Positions 7,416-16,710 of a stretch of 64,000 nt of DNA are shown here, one piece after another. The position numbers and the translations under genes were made by a program. The stretch lies in contig CAZIKK010000010.1 of NCBI GenBank assembly GCA_964539975.1, forward strand, positions 16,266-80,265, read 5' to 3'. Under the pieces are notes generated by a model, which was not told where the DNA came from, did no database searches, and was given only the letters and a program-made list of their open reading frames with translations. This stretch comes from 38-11 sp964539975 (GTDB lineage Bacteria > Bacillota > Clostridia > Tissierellales > Dethiosulfatibacteraceae). The number at the start of each line of letters is the position of its first letter. The stretch's first letter is position 1.

Positions 7416-9419
7416 TTACTTAATTAGAATTCCTCCGATGTCCGCAATCATTGGTCCAAAGACCAAAGCTACTATGGTCATCAACTTAATCAAAATATTG
7501 ATTGATGGCCCGGAAGTGTCTTTGAATGGATCTCCCACTGTATCTCCTACAACAGCTGCTTTATGAGCATCGCTTCCTTTTCCACCGTGGGCACCGCCTT
7601 CAATGAATTTTTTCGCATTGTCCCATGCACCACCTGCGTTTGCCATGAAAATAGCCATTAGGACACCTGTAACCAACGCGCCTGCCAACAAGCCTCCCAA
7701 AGCTTCTTTTCCAAGGAGCAACCCGATCACTACGGGTACGATAACAGCCAACAGACCTGGAATCACCATTTCTTTCAATGCGGCAGCTGTACTGATGTCT
7801 ACACATGTTTTATAGTCAGGCTTAACGGTTCCTTCCATGATACCAGGCATCTCACGGAACTGACGTCTAACTTCCTCAATCATTGAAAAGGCAGCTTTCC
7901 CAACTGCTTTCATTGTAATGGATGAGAATAGGAAAGGTAACATACCTCCAATCAACAACCCTGCTATCACTGTTGGTTCTGTTAGATTAATCACTGAAAG
8001 TTGAACTACTTGTGTATATGAAGCAAACAATGCCAAAGCTGTCAGTGCAGCTGAACCAATAGCAAATCCTTTTCCAATAGCTGCAGTCGTGTTTCCTACT
8101 GCATCTAGCCTATCCGTTATTTCTCTAACTTCTTTAGGCAGTTCGCACATTTCCGCAATTCCGCCTGCATTGTCCGCAATTGGTCCATAAGCATCAACTG
8201 CAATGGTCATCCCAGCAGTTGATAACATACCAACAGCTGCAAGGGCAATGCCGTATAGTCCTTTTGCCGTGTCCGCTGTTCCCCCAGAAGCATAGAAGGC
8301 CACTAAGATTCCAACTGCCAAAACAATCAATGGTAAAGCAGTTGATCCCATGCCTACTGACAAACCACTGATAATGTTGGTTGCAGGTCCTGTATTGGAT
8401 TGATCTGCAATCTCTTTGACTGGTTTGAAGTCTGCTGAAGTGTAGTATTCTGTAATTTTCGCAATAATGATCCCTACTAATAATCCTGTAATAATTGCAA
8501 TAAATGGTTGTATTGAATCAAGCACAAATCGGCTTAAGAAAAAAGCTGCCACGATAATGATCCCTGCACTGACATTTGTTCCCATATCCAACGATTTTTG
8601 TGGATTTGATTTTTCATCGCCACGTACAAAGAATGTCCCAATAATTGAAGCCAATATCCCTATCGAAGCAAGCATCAACGGAAACAAAGCTCCCTTCTCT
8701 CCATATGCTATCAAGCCAAGGGTAATGGCAGAAATGATAGATCCCACATAGGATTCGAATAAGTCTGCACCCATTCCAGCAACGTCTCCAACATTGTCTC
8801 CAACATTGTCTGCTATAACTGCTGGGTTTCTTGGGTCATCTTCTGGAATACCTGCTTCAATCTTGCCAACCAAGTCAGCACCGACATCTGCCGCTTTTGT
8901 GTATATTCCACCACCAACACGGCCAAACAATGCAATCGAAGAGGCTCCTAATGAAAATCCTGTTACAATTGCCGGGTCTTCAAACAAAATATACAGCGTT
9001 CCGACACCTAACAAACCAAGTCCTACAACAGCCATACCCATGACTGCGCCACCTGAAAAAGCAACAGACAGAGCTTTATTCATGCCTCCTTCTTTTGCAG
9101 CATTTGCCGTTCTTACATTAGCTTTCGTTGCCACTCTCATTCCAAAAAAGCCGGCAAGGGCTGAAAAAATTGCTCCTACCGCAAAACATATTGCTGTAAG
9201 CCAGTTAATCCCAAATCCTAAAATCAAGAATAACACACTTGTGAAAACAGCAAGTGTCTTGTATTCTCTACTTAAAAAAGCCATGGCTCCTTCTTGAATG
9301 TAAGACGAAATCTCTTTCATCCGTTCAGTCCCCACGTCAACTTTATTGATTGTCACAGCTTTATAATAAGCATATAATAAAGCGACAACACCCAGTATAG
9401 GTGCTATAATAAGTTCCAT
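7416..9419 (-). CDS. hppA: K+-dependent membrane-bound ion-translocating pyrophosphatase
   Basis: 667-residue polytopic protein that couples hydrolysis of pyrophosphate to H+ or Na+ export. The pyrophosphate site DVGADLVGKIEAGIPEDDPR with NPAVIADNVGDNVGD is intact, as are C-terminal GDTVGDPFKDTSGPS and about 16 membrane helices. The motif GNTTAA has Ala where the K+-independent subfamily has Lys, so a K+-stimulated enzyme is predicted. Whether the ion is Na+ or H+ is not decided here. In a fermentative anaerobe it recovers energy from biosynthetic PPi. It follows secG by 30 bases and ends in a strong terminator. Confidence 0.97.
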   Translation of the reverse strand: MELIIAPILGVVALLYAYYKAVTINKVDVGTERMKEISSYIQEGAMAFLSREYKTLAVFTSVLFLILGFGINWLTAICFAVGAIFSALAGFFGMRVATKANVRTANAAKEGGMNKALSVAFSGGAVMGMAVVGLGLLGVGTLYILFEDPAIVTGFSLGASSIALFGRVGGGIYTKAADVGADLVGKIEAGIPEDDPRNPAVIADNVGDNVGDVAGMGADLFESYVGSIISAITLGLIAYGEKGALFPLMLASIGILASIIGTFFVRGDEKSNPQKSLDMGTNVSAGIIIVAAFFLSRFVLDSIQPFIAIITGLLVGIIIAKITEYYTSADFKPVKEIADQSNTGPATNIISGLSVGMGSTALPLIVLAVGILVAFYASGGTADTAKGLYGIALAAVGMLSTAGMTIAVDAYGPIADNAGGIAEMCELPKEVREITDRLDAVGNTTAAIGKGFAIGSAALTALALFASYTQVVQLSVINLTEPTVIAGLLIGGMLPFLFSSITMKAVGKAAFSMIEEVRRQFREMPGIMEGTVKPDYKTCVDISTAAALKEMVIPGLLAVIVPVVIGLLLGKEALGGLLAGALVTGVLMAIFMANAGGAWDNAKKFIEGGAHGGKGSDAHKAAVVGDTVGDPFKDTSGPSINILIKLMTIVALVFGPMIADIGGILIK

Positions 9420-9449
9420 CTTCAGTTACCCTCCATTACGTTCATATAT

Positions 9450-9680
9450 TTATTGTATTGCGGCCAATACCAATGATACCACAATAAAAAGCACTGCAGA
9501 TACCGTTGTCAATTTTTCTAGCAGCCCCTCATAACTTCTTCCTTTACTTTTTCCCCAAAGTGACTCTGCGCCTCCAGCTATTTCACCTGATAGTCCGGCT
9601 GATTTTCCTGATTGCAACAGAATACTGGCGATCAACACCAAACTTGCCATTATTAAAACGATCGATGCAAATATTTTCAA
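9450..9680 (-). CDS. secG: Preprotein translocase subunit SecG
   Basis: 76-residue protein with two membrane helices (about 2-22 and 52-74) joined by a Gly/Ser-rich cytoplasmic loop (LSGEIAGGAESLWGKSKGR), the standard SecG layout. It assists the SecYE channel. The start is TTG at 9680, supported by AGGAGGTG about seven bases upstream. It lies downstream of eno, as often in Firmicutes, but has its own promoter and is followed by hppA instead of rnr. Confidence 0.95.
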   Translation of the reverse strand: MKIFASIVLIMASLVLIASILLQSGKSAGLSGEIAGGAESLWGKSKGRSYEGLLEKLTTVSAVLFIVVSLVLAAIQ

Positions 9681-9712
9681 CTAATACACCTCCTTATCTG
9701 ATTAACAGAAGT

Positions 9713-9741
9713 ATTTTAACATAGCCCGGATTTAAAATCAA
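9713..9741 (-). promoter_or_regulatory. sigma-A promoter of secG-hppA
   Basis: Minus strand -35 TTGATT (9741-9736), 17-bp spacer, -10 TAAAAT (9718-9713) with an upstream TG. It lies after the eno hairpin. Confidence 0.75.
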
Positions 9742-9773
9742 CAAAAAGAATCTTATAAAACATCGAAATAACG

Positions 9774-9793
9774 AGGTGCTCCTGAGAGCACCT
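9774..9793 (-). terminator. Hairpin after eno
   Basis: Eight-bp perfect stem AGGTGCTC/GAGCACCT with a four-base loop, six bases after the eno stop. The following minus-strand sequence CGTTATTTC is only weakly T-rich, so termination may be partial. Confidence 0.6.
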
Positions 9794-9798
9794 TGCTT

Positions 9799-11091
9799 TT
9801 ATTGATTTAAGTTATAGAAAGTATCCAGCCCCTTGTATTTGCCTGCAATTCCCAACTCATCTTCAATTCGTAACAGCTGATTGTATTTTGCTACACGATC
9901 AGATCTAGAGGGTGCTCCTGTTTTGATTTGCCCAGCGTTGACCGCTACTGCCAAATCCGCAATAGTAGCATCTGACGTCTCTCCTGAACGGTGTGAGATA
10001 ACTGCTGTATAACCTGCTTGTTTTGCCATTTCGATGGCGTCTAGCGTTTCTGTGATGGTGCCAATTTGATTTAGCTTAATCAGAATTGAATTGGCAATGC
10101 CATTGTTGATGCCTCTTGACAATCTTTCTGTATTGGTAACGAACAAATCGTCTCCAACCAATTGGATGCGAGTGCCCAGTCTTTCTGTCAGTAATTTCCA
10201 ACCTTCCCAATCTTCTTCATCCAAACCATCTTCAATAGAAACAATGGGATATTTATCAACCAATTCTTCGTAGTAAGTTACAAAAGCTTCTGGTGTGAAG
10301 GTTTTTCCTTCTCCTTTAAGCTCATAAGTGTTGGTTGTCCTGTCATAAAGCTCTGTTGCCGCCACATCCAGTGCCAACAAAACATCTTTGCCAGCCACAT
10401 ATCCTGCTTTGTCTATTGCTTCAACAATTGTCGCCAAAGCTTCTTCATTTGATGTGAGGTTTGGTGCAAATCCACCTTCGTCTCCAACAGAGGTATTCAA
10501 TCCTTTTCCTTGCAACACTTTCTTTAAATTATGAAAAATCTCTGTTCCCATCCTAAGGGCTTCTTTAAAGGATTTGGCTCCAACAGGCATTACCATAAAC
10601 TCTTGAATATCTACGTTGTTATCAGCATGTTCTCCACCATTTAAAATATTCATCATGGGGACAGGCAGGGTTTTGCCATTAGGCCCTCCTAAATATTGGT
10701 ATAAAGACAACCCGCGATCATTAGCGGTTGCCTTTGCACAAGCAATGGATACTCCAAGAATAGCGTTGGCTCCTAAATTGCTTTTATTAGGTGTCCCATC
10801 AAGATTGATCATCACATGATCAATCACCGCTTGTCTGGAGGCATCCATCCCGATAAGTTCAGGCGCAATCACTTCGTTGATGTTTTCAACAGCTTTTTCG
10901 ACTCCTTTACCCAAATATCGATCTGGGTTGTTGTCTCTTAACTCCACGGCCTCAAAGGCTCCCGTTGAGGCCCCTGAAGGAACTGCTGCACTGCCATAAC
11001 CGCCACTCTCCGTCCATACTTCCACTTCAACCGTAGGATTTCCTCTGGAATCTAAAATCTCTCTTGCATAAATATCGCTAATAATACTCAT
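9799..11091 (-). CDS. eno: Enolase
   Basis: Interconverts 2-phosphoglycerate and phosphoenolpyruvate in the cytoplasm. 430 residues from the ATG at 11091 (MSIISDIYAREILDSRGNPT). An upstream in-frame ATG five codons earlier is rejected because its ribosome-binding site would lie inside gpmI while GAGAGG fits the chosen start. Catalytic and metal-site motifs GEHADNNVDIQEF, GDEGGFAP, SIEDGLDEEDWEGW and SHRSGETSD are intact. Last gene of the glycolytic operon, 11 bases after gpmI. Confidence 0.98.
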   Translation of the reverse strand: MSIISDIYAREILDSRGNPTVEVEVWTESGGYGSAAVPSGASTGAFEAVELRDNNPDRYLGKGVEKAVENINEVIAPELIGMDASRQAVIDHVMINLDGTPNKSNLGANAILGVSIACAKATANDRGLSLYQYLGGPNGKTLPVPMMNILNGGEHADNNVDIQEFMVMPVGAKSFKEALRMGTEIFHNLKKVLQGKGLNTSVGDEGGFAPNLTSNEEALATIVEAIDKAGYVAGKDVLLALDVAATELYDRTTNTYELKGEGKTFTPEAFVTYYEELVDKYPIVSIEDGLDEEDWEGWKLLTERLGTRIQLVGDDLFVTNTERLSRGINNGIANSILIKLNQIGTITETLDAIEMAKQAGYTAVISHRSGETSDATIADLAVAVNAGQIKTGAPSRSDRVAKYNQLLRIEDELGIAGKYKGLDTFYNLNQ

Positions 11092-11102
11092 TCCTTTACC
11101 TC

Positions 11103-12626
11103 TCATTCGTCTTTTATTTTAATAATGGATCTACCTGTCATTTCTTCTGGTTTATCTATTCCCATCAATGTCAATAAAGTTGGTGCTATATCAGCCAATC
11201 GGCCTTCTCTAAGCGTAATCTTCGGATCTGAAGTGACTAAAATCAAAGGCACTTCATTTGTTGAGTGTTGCGTTAAGACCGATTGCTTGCTTTCGTCAAT
11301 CATTTCTTCCGCATTTCCGTGATCAGCTGTTATGATCATATTGTAGCCCTGCTCAATCACATGGTGGCTGATCTCTCCTATACACTGATCTACCGTTTCA
11401 ATCGCTTTTATCGTTGCTTCCAGATCACCTGTATGTCCTACCATGTCTGCGTTAGCAAAATTCAGCACTACAAGATCATAATATTCTCTTTTTAATTGCT
11501 CCAGCATAGCTTCTTTCACTTCATAAGCGCTCATTTCCGGCTTCATATCGTAAGTCGCTACCTTTGGAGATGGTATCAACAGTCTGTCTTCTCCTACCAC
11601 TGGCGGTTCGACCCCTCCATTGAAAAAAAAGGTGACATGGGCGTATTTTTCTGTTTCCGCCAAACGAAGTTGTTTCAATCCATGGTTGCTGATGACTTCT
11701 CCCAATGTTTGATTAAGGTATTGTGGCTCGTAGGCAACCGAAACCCCTTTAATGGTCACATCGTATTGGGTCATCGTTACAAATTCCGTTTCGATGATGT
11801 CTCTTTCAAATCCTTTGAAATCGACATCCACAAAGGCACGTGTCAGTTGTCGAGCTCTATCTGGCCTGAAGTTCACAAATATAATGCTGTCATGATTTTC
11901 TATCTTTCCTTGAGGGTCCACAATAATGGGCCTAATAAATTCATCGGTCACTCCCATTGCATAAGATGCTTCAATGCCTTCAACCGCATTTGCTTGTTGG
12001 TAACCTATACTTTCAGTCAAAGCCAAATAAGCCTCTTGAGTTCTTTCCCAACGATTGTCTCGATCCATTGCATAGTATCTCCCCATGACCGTAGCGATTT
12101 TCCCCTTACCGATGGCTGTCAATTGTCTTTCCAATTCTCCTATAAATCCGGATCCACTTGTTGGGGGTACATCTCGACCGTCCATGAAACAATGTAAAAA
12201 TATTTCTTCGACACCAGCTTCATTAGCTAGTCGAATAAGTTGGTAAATATGCTCATTATGGGAGTGTACTCCTCCGTTTGACACCAGTCCCATGATATGC
12301 AATTTGCTGCCATGGTTTTTAACATTATCGAATGCCCTCTTAAAGGCAAGATTGTTCTTGCCATTCCCCATTTCTAAATCTTGAGTGATGCGTGTCAGCT
12401 CTTGGTATACAATTCTGCCAGCCCCTATATTCATGTGTCCTACTTCAGAATTGCCCATCTGCCCTGGAGGTAATCCCACATCTAATCCGCTTGTCTTGAT
12501 GCTGGTGTGGGGGTACTCTTTGATTAGTCGATCAAAGTTTGGTGTGTTTCCTTTGAAAATAGCATTTCCTTCATAAGGTCGTCCTTGTCCCCATCCATCC
12601 AAAATTGTTAAAATTGTTGTTTTCAT
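11103..12626 (-). CDS. gpmI: 2,3-bisphosphoglycerate-independent phosphoglycerate mutase
   Basis: Mn2+-dependent phosphoglycerate mutase of the alkaline-phosphatase superfamily, 507 residues, normal length. The N-terminal DGWG metal ligand, the phosphoserine motif GNSEVGHMNIGAGR and the C-terminal TADHGNAEEM and QHSTNEVP metal ligands are all present. Its ATG overlaps the tpiA stop by four bases, typical translational coupling within the glycolytic operon. Confidence 0.98.
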   Translation of the reverse strand: MKTTILTILDGWGQGRPYEGNAIFKGNTPNFDRLIKEYPHTSIKTSGLDVGLPPGQMGNSEVGHMNIGAGRIVYQELTRITQDLEMGNGKNNLAFKRAFDNVKNHGSKLHIMGLVSNGGVHSHNEHIYQLIRLANEAGVEEIFLHCFMDGRDVPPTSGSGFIGELERQLTAIGKGKIATVMGRYYAMDRDNRWERTQEAYLALTESIGYQQANAVEGIEASYAMGVTDEFIRPIIVDPQGKIENHDSIIFVNFRPDRARQLTRAFVDVDFKGFERDIIETEFVTMTQYDVTIKGVSVAYEPQYLNQTLGEVISNHGLKQLRLAETEKYAHVTFFFNGGVEPPVVGEDRLLIPSPKVATYDMKPEMSAYEVKEAMLEQLKREYYDLVVLNFANADMVGHTGDLEATIKAIETVDQCIGEISHHVIEQGYNMIITADHGNAEEMIDESKQSVLTQHSTNEVPLILVTSDPKITLREGRLADIAPTLLTLMGIDKPEEMTGRSIIKIKDE

Positions 12627-13381
12627 TTGGTTGCTCCAAAGGTCATCAAACGATAAAAATCCTCTGCTTTCAAACTCGCACCACCTACCAAAGCACCATC
12701 GATGTCTGATTCTGCCATCAATTCATCAATGTTAGATGGTTTTACACTACCACCATATAGTATCTGTATGCTTTCCGAGACTTTTTTATCATATTGCGAC
12801 GACACAACCTCTCTTATGAAGCCAGCCATTTTGTTAGCTTGTTTGCTAGTCGCTGTTCTCCCGGTGCCTATTGCCCACACTGGTTCATAGGCAATCACCA
12901 CTTGACGCATGCCTTCTTCATCAACATCTTTTAAGGCTTCGATTAATTGACTTTTTACAATTCTCTCATGCATGTTGCCTTCTCTTTGGGCCAGTGATTC
13001 TCCTACGCATAAGATTGGATGCATGCCTTGTTTAACAGCCATTTTTACTTTTTCATTAATAGATTTATTGGTCTCATTAAATAGTTGCCTTCGTTCCGAG
13101 TGACCTACAATAACATAAGCCACTTGAAGTTCTTTTAACATTTGAGGTGATATTTCTCCTGTATATGCACCCTTTAATTCGTGATGCATATTCTGGGCAC
13201 CTAAAACGATAGGTGTCTCTTTGATTCTATCTCCTACTAGGCTTAAAGCTGTGTAAGGCGGACAAATAACATATTCTCTATCTGCTGGCAAAACTCTTCC
13301 AACAAGGGCATCTATCAAGCTTTTACTTTCTATAAGGGTGTTGTTCATTTTCCAGTTGCCTGCTATTAATGGTTTTCGCAT
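12623..13381 (-). CDS. tpiA: Triosephosphate isomerase
   Basis: 252-residue TIM barrel that interconverts glyceraldehyde 3-phosphate and dihydroxyacetone phosphate. The N-terminal GNWKMN lysine, catalytic His in VIVGHSERR, catalytic Glu in AYEPVWAIGTG and phosphate loop YGGSVKPSN are intact. It starts 12 bases after pgk and overlaps gpmI by four bases. Confidence 0.98.
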   Translation of the reverse strand: MRKPLIAGNWKMNNTLIESKSLIDALVGRVLPADREYVICPPYTALSLVGDRIKETPIVLGAQNMHHELKGAYTGEISPQMLKELQVAYVIVGHSERRQLFNETNKSINEKVKMAVKQGMHPILCVGESLAQREGNMHERIVKSQLIEALKDVDEEGMRQVVIAYEPVWAIGTGRTATSKQANKMAGFIREVVSSQYDKKVSESIQILYGGSVKPSNIDELMAESDIDGALVGGASLKAEDFYRLMTFGATK

Positions 13382-13393
13382 GATTTCTCCCTC

Positions 13394-14581
13394 CTATAAG
13401 TCTTCTATCGCTTCTATTCCAGGCAGAATCTTGCCTTCCATAAACTCGAGTGAAGCGCCGCCTCCAGTGGAAATATGCGTCATCTTCTGTGACAGACCCG
13501 CTTTCTCTACTGCTGCGGCACTATCTCCTCCTCCAATAATGGAGATGGCTCCAGAGTCTGCAATTTTTTGTGCAATCTCATTTGTTCCCTGACAAAAGTT
13601 ATCAAATTCAAATACTCCCATGGGACCATTCCATATGATCGTTCCTGAATCCTCAATGGCTGCTCCAAAAAGAGTGATGGTTTTATCGCCTATATCCAGT
13701 CCCATGCAATCTTCTGGTATCTTATCATAATCAACCACTTTGAAATCATCTGTATCTAAAAATTCTTTAGTTGCTTTGAAGTCAAGAGGTAACAATAGAT
13801 TGGTTCCTGTCTCTTCTGCTTTTTTCATCAATGCTTCTGCAAGGGCCACTTTGTCTATTTCTAGCAATGATTTCCCCACAGGATAGCCTTTTGCTTTCAA
13901 AAAAGTGTATGCCATCCCTCCACCGATAAGCAAGTTATCGGCAATGTTCAATAGGTTTTCAATCACCCCTATCTTGTCAGAAACTTTTGCGCCTCCCAAT
14001 ATTGCTGTCAATGGCCTTTTAGGGTTTGTGAGGGCGCTTCCTATTGCCTCTAATTCTTTCCCTATCAAAAGTCCTGCTGCCGATGGTAAAAATTTGGCTA
14101 CTCCAACGTTTGATGCGTGGCTTCGATGAGTTGTGCCAAATGCATCATTGATAAAAATATCACCCAAAGATGCCAACGATCGAGCGAATGCCTCTCCATT
14201 CTCTGTTTCTTCTTTTCTGAAACGAGTATTTTGAAGGAGCATTACTTCTCCAGGTATCATTCGATTAGCGCTTTCAACAACTCGCTCATTGACCACTTCA
14301 TCTTCGTCTGCAAAAACCACTTCTTTAGACAACAAATTTGCTAGTCGCTTTGCCACTGGTTCCAATGAATACTTTGTGTTAGGCTCTCCTTTTGGTCTGC
14401 CAAGATGAGACATGAGAATTACACTTCCCCCTTGGTCTAATATTGTATGAATCGTAGGCAAAGCCTCTTTGATTCTAATATCATTTGTTATGTTACCTTC
14501 TTCATCCAGAGGAACATTAAAGTCACATCTGATTAAAACGCGTTTCCCTTGAAAATCACAATGCTTTAATTCTTTTTTCAC
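13394..14581 (-). CDS. pgk: Phosphoglycerate kinase
   Basis: Transfers phosphate from 1,3-bisphosphoglycerate to ADP. 395 residues in two lobes: substrate motifs RCDFNVPLDEEG and MSHLGRPKGEPN at the N-terminus, hinge and nucleotide site LGGAKVSDKIGV, and the C-terminal GGGDSAAAV phosphate loop. It is separated from gapA by a 60-base spacer with a strong hairpin, which may lower its expression relative to gapA. Confidence 0.98.
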   Translation of the reverse strand: MKKELKHCDFQGKRVLIRCDFNVPLDEEGNITNDIRIKEALPTIHTILDQGGSVILMSHLGRPKGEPNTKYSLEPVAKRLANLLSKEVVFADEDEVVNERVVESANRMIPGEVMLLQNTRFRKEETENGEAFARSLASLGDIFINDAFGTTHRSHASNVGVAKFLPSAAGLLIGKELEAIGSALTNPKRPLTAILGGAKVSDKIGVIENLLNIADNLLIGGGMAYTFLKAKGYPVGKSLLEIDKVALAEALMKKAEETGTNLLLPLDFKATKEFLDTDDFKVVDYDKIPEDCMGLDIGDKTITLFGAAIEDSGTIIWNGPMGVFEFDNFCQGTNEIAQKIADSGAISIIGGGDSAAAVEKAGLSQKMTHISTGGGASLEFMEGKILPGIEAIEDL

Positions 14582-14610
14582 AAAATCCTCCTCATCTATT
14601 AAGACTAGAA

Positions 14611-14635
14611 AGTGCTGTAGGTTTTCTACAGCACT
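14611..14635 (-). terminator. Intercistronic hairpin between gapA and pgk
   Basis: Perfect 10-bp stem AGTGCTGTAG/CTACAGCACT with a five-base loop, just after the gapA stop, followed on the minus strand by TTCTAGTCTT. It can act as a leaky terminator or as an mRNA-stabilising or processing element; the genes beyond it belong to the same pathway, so full termination is unlikely. Confidence 0.65.
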
Positions 14636-14641
14636 CCATTT

Positions 14642-15649
14642 TTATATGGTGGCCAGATATTTAAGTGTTCTGACTAATTGAGCTGTATATGACATCTCAT
14701 TGTCATACCAGGCAATGACTTTAAACATTTTCTTGCCATCCACTTCCAATACTGCTGTAGAAAGAGCATCAAACAAACTTCCGAATTTTGTTCCAATAAT
14801 ATCGCTAGAGACAATCGGATCTTCTGTGTAGCCAAACGACTCATTTGCTGAATTCGCCATGGCTTCATTAACTGATTCAATCGTTGCGTCTTTTTCAAGT
14901 TCCACGACCAAATCAACGACTGATCCCGTTGCTACAGGAACTCTCAAAGCAATGCCATCCAACCTACCATTCAATTCCGGCAAGACTTTACCCACTGCAG
15001 CTGCCGCACCTGTTGATGTTGGAACAATGTTTGCCGCCGCTGCCCGTCCTCTTCTTGAGTAAATGCCTGACTTGTGAGGCGTGTCCAATGTAGCTTGATC
15101 ATTTGTATATGCGTGTACGGTTGTCATAAATCCTTTCACAATCCCAAATTGGTCATGAAGCACCTTTGCAACAGGAGCTAAACAATTTGTTGTGCAAGAT
15201 GCGCCTGAAACCACTTGTTCACTTCCATCCAAAACATCATGATTCACGTTATACACGATGGTTTTCATATCTCCTTTTCCTGGTGCCGACAACAAGACTT
15301 TTTTAGCACCTGCCTTCAAGTGTTTTTCTGCATCCTCTTTTTTTGTAAAAAAGCCTGTGCATTCCAAAACCACATCAATACCAAGTTCTTTCCAAGGTAA
15401 GTTTTCTGGGTCTCTTTCCGAATAAATCTTAAATTCTTTACCATCCACGTAGATCTCATCATTTTTGTGTGAAATGTTGTCTGTCTTATATCTACCTTGT
15501 GACGTATCATACTTCAATAGATAAGCCAATGTTTCCGCATCTGTCAGGTCATTGATGGCTGCAATTTCGAAACTGCCATCGTCAAACATTTCCCTGAAGG
15601 CCAATCTCCCAATTCTTCCAAAACCATTGATCGCAACTTTAATACTCAT
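14642..15649 (-). CDS. gapA: Glyceraldehyde-3-phosphate dehydrogenase, type I
   Basis: NAD-linked oxidation and phosphorylation of glyceraldehyde 3-phosphate. 335 residues with the Rossmann motif INGFGRIGRLAFRE at the N-terminus, catalytic cysteine in SGASCTTNCLAPV and RRGRAAAANIVPTSTGAA further on. It lies 12 bases after cggR, in the order known from Bacillus. Confidence 0.98.
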   Translation of the reverse strand: MSIKVAINGFGRIGRLAFREMFDDGSFEIAAINDLTDAETLAYLLKYDTSQGRYKTDNISHKNDEIYVDGKEFKIYSERDPENLPWKELGIDVVLECTGFFTKKEDAEKHLKAGAKKVLLSAPGKGDMKTIVYNVNHDVLDGSEQVVSGASCTTNCLAPVAKVLHDQFGIVKGFMTTVHAYTNDQATLDTPHKSGIYSRRGRAAAANIVPTSTGAAAAVGKVLPELNGRLDGIALRVPVATGSVVDLVVELEKDATIESVNEAMANSANESFGYTEDPIVSSDIIGTKFGSLFDALSTAVLEVDGKKMFKVIAWYDNEMSYTAQLVRTLKYLATI

Positions 15650-15661
15650 AATCGTCTCTCC

Positions 15662-16687
15662 TTATAAATTTAATATTTCTCTTGCGGTTACTTCATCTGT
15701 AACCAGTGTATATTCTTTGTGATACTTTGAAAACGCATAAATCGCTTCTGCCTTATTGGTACCTGCCGCCACGCATATGGCATGTTTGATATTTTTCAAA
15801 TCTGTCAGTGCCAGTCCTACTGTATCTGTATGGGTCACTGGCTGTCCTTTTTTGTTGAAATAATAGCCCAAAGACTCTGCAAAAGCTTTTTTTAGAAACA
15901 ACTCGCTTTTCTTTAGCTCAGACAAGCCTCTCCTTTGCGCCATTTCTTCAGCTGTTCCAATTCCAAAAATAATCATGTCAATTCTTTTAATTTCATTCAA
16001 CACATTTCGAATTTGCTCATTTTGCTTAAGCGCTTCAAGCACTTCAGAGCCAATATTGTCTGGTATGTGAAGTAATTTGTAAGTTGCTCCAATCCGATGG
16101 GCCATTTTAGCCGCTATGGAATTCGCTTGGATTTCTAGTTTTTCTCCCAATCCGCCTCTTCCGGGAACGATCATAACATTGGAAAATTTTTTGTCCATTT
16201 TTATTTCATCGGCAACCAAAGCCATTGTTGTTCCTCCCATGATGCCTATCCTCATATTGTCTGTCAAATGGTCCTCAATAATTCGAGCTGCTTTTTTGCC
16301 AAGATTTCTCCGTATGAAATCACTTTGATTATAATCCCCTTCAACGATGCTCACTTTCTGAATTTGAAGTTTATCTCTGACTTTCAATTCCAAATCAGTG
16401 ATTCCTTTCATGGTGTAGATCAACGATTCCACTTGTACGATTACTTGTTGTGCCGATTCTGTTAAATGCATACCTGCTGTATCGGACTCAACGAGAGAAA
16501 GTGTCCTTAACTTATCCGTCTCTGATCTGAGGGTTCGTTCGGACATTCCCATAGCCGATGCTAGCACTCTTCTTCCTACCGGTTGCAAGTTGTCGATCAT
16601 TTTCATGATGTCATATCTTCTTAGGATTGTTTCCATCATCTCCGGGGCAATTGTGTTTTGTATGGTTAGTATTTTTTCAAAATCCAC
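15662..16687 (-). CDS. cggR: Central glycolytic genes regulator CggR (SorC family)
   Basis: 341-residue repressor. An N-terminal winged helix (about 25-75, GRRVLASAMGMSERTLRSET) is followed by a SorC sugar-phosphate-binding domain (about 85-341), with GIMGGTTMALVADEI and GIGTAEEMAQRRG. The family is released from DNA by fructose-1,6-bisphosphate in Bacillus. The start is GTG at 16687 with GGAGGT five bases upstream. First gene of the glycolytic operon, with GGGAC-type repeats around its own promoter suggesting autorepression. Confidence 0.95.
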   Translation of the reverse strand: MDFEKILTIQNTIAPEMMETILRRYDIMKMIDNLQPVGRRVLASAMGMSERTLRSETDKLRTLSLVESDTAGMHLTESAQQVIVQVESLIYTMKGITDLELKVRDKLQIQKVSIVEGDYNQSDFIRRNLGKKAARIIEDHLTDNMRIGIMGGTTMALVADEIKMDKKFSNVMIVPGRGGLGEKLEIQANSIAAKMAHRIGATYKLLHIPDNIGSEVLEALKQNEQIRNVLNEIKRIDMIIFGIGTAEEMAQRRGLSELKKSELFLKKAFAESLGYYFNKKGQPVTHTDTVGLALTDLKNIKHAICVAAGTNKAEAIYAFSKYHKEYTLVTDEVTAREILNL

Positions 16688-16710
16688 CTGTACCTCCGGG
16701 TCTTTTTTTA

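Noticed and set aside
8794..9297. Plus-strand frame of 167 codons opposite hppA
   Set aside because: It is a low-complexity antisense frame of a long, Ala/Gly-rich membrane gene with no ribosome-binding site or family motif.
10616..10819. Small plus-strand frame within eno
   Set aside because: Antisense shadow of a conserved gene with no supporting signal.
11496..12197. Plus-strand frame of 233 codons opposite gpmI
   Set aside because: Fully antisense to a well-supported gpmI; its His/Phe/Ser-rich product resembles no family I know and has no start signal.
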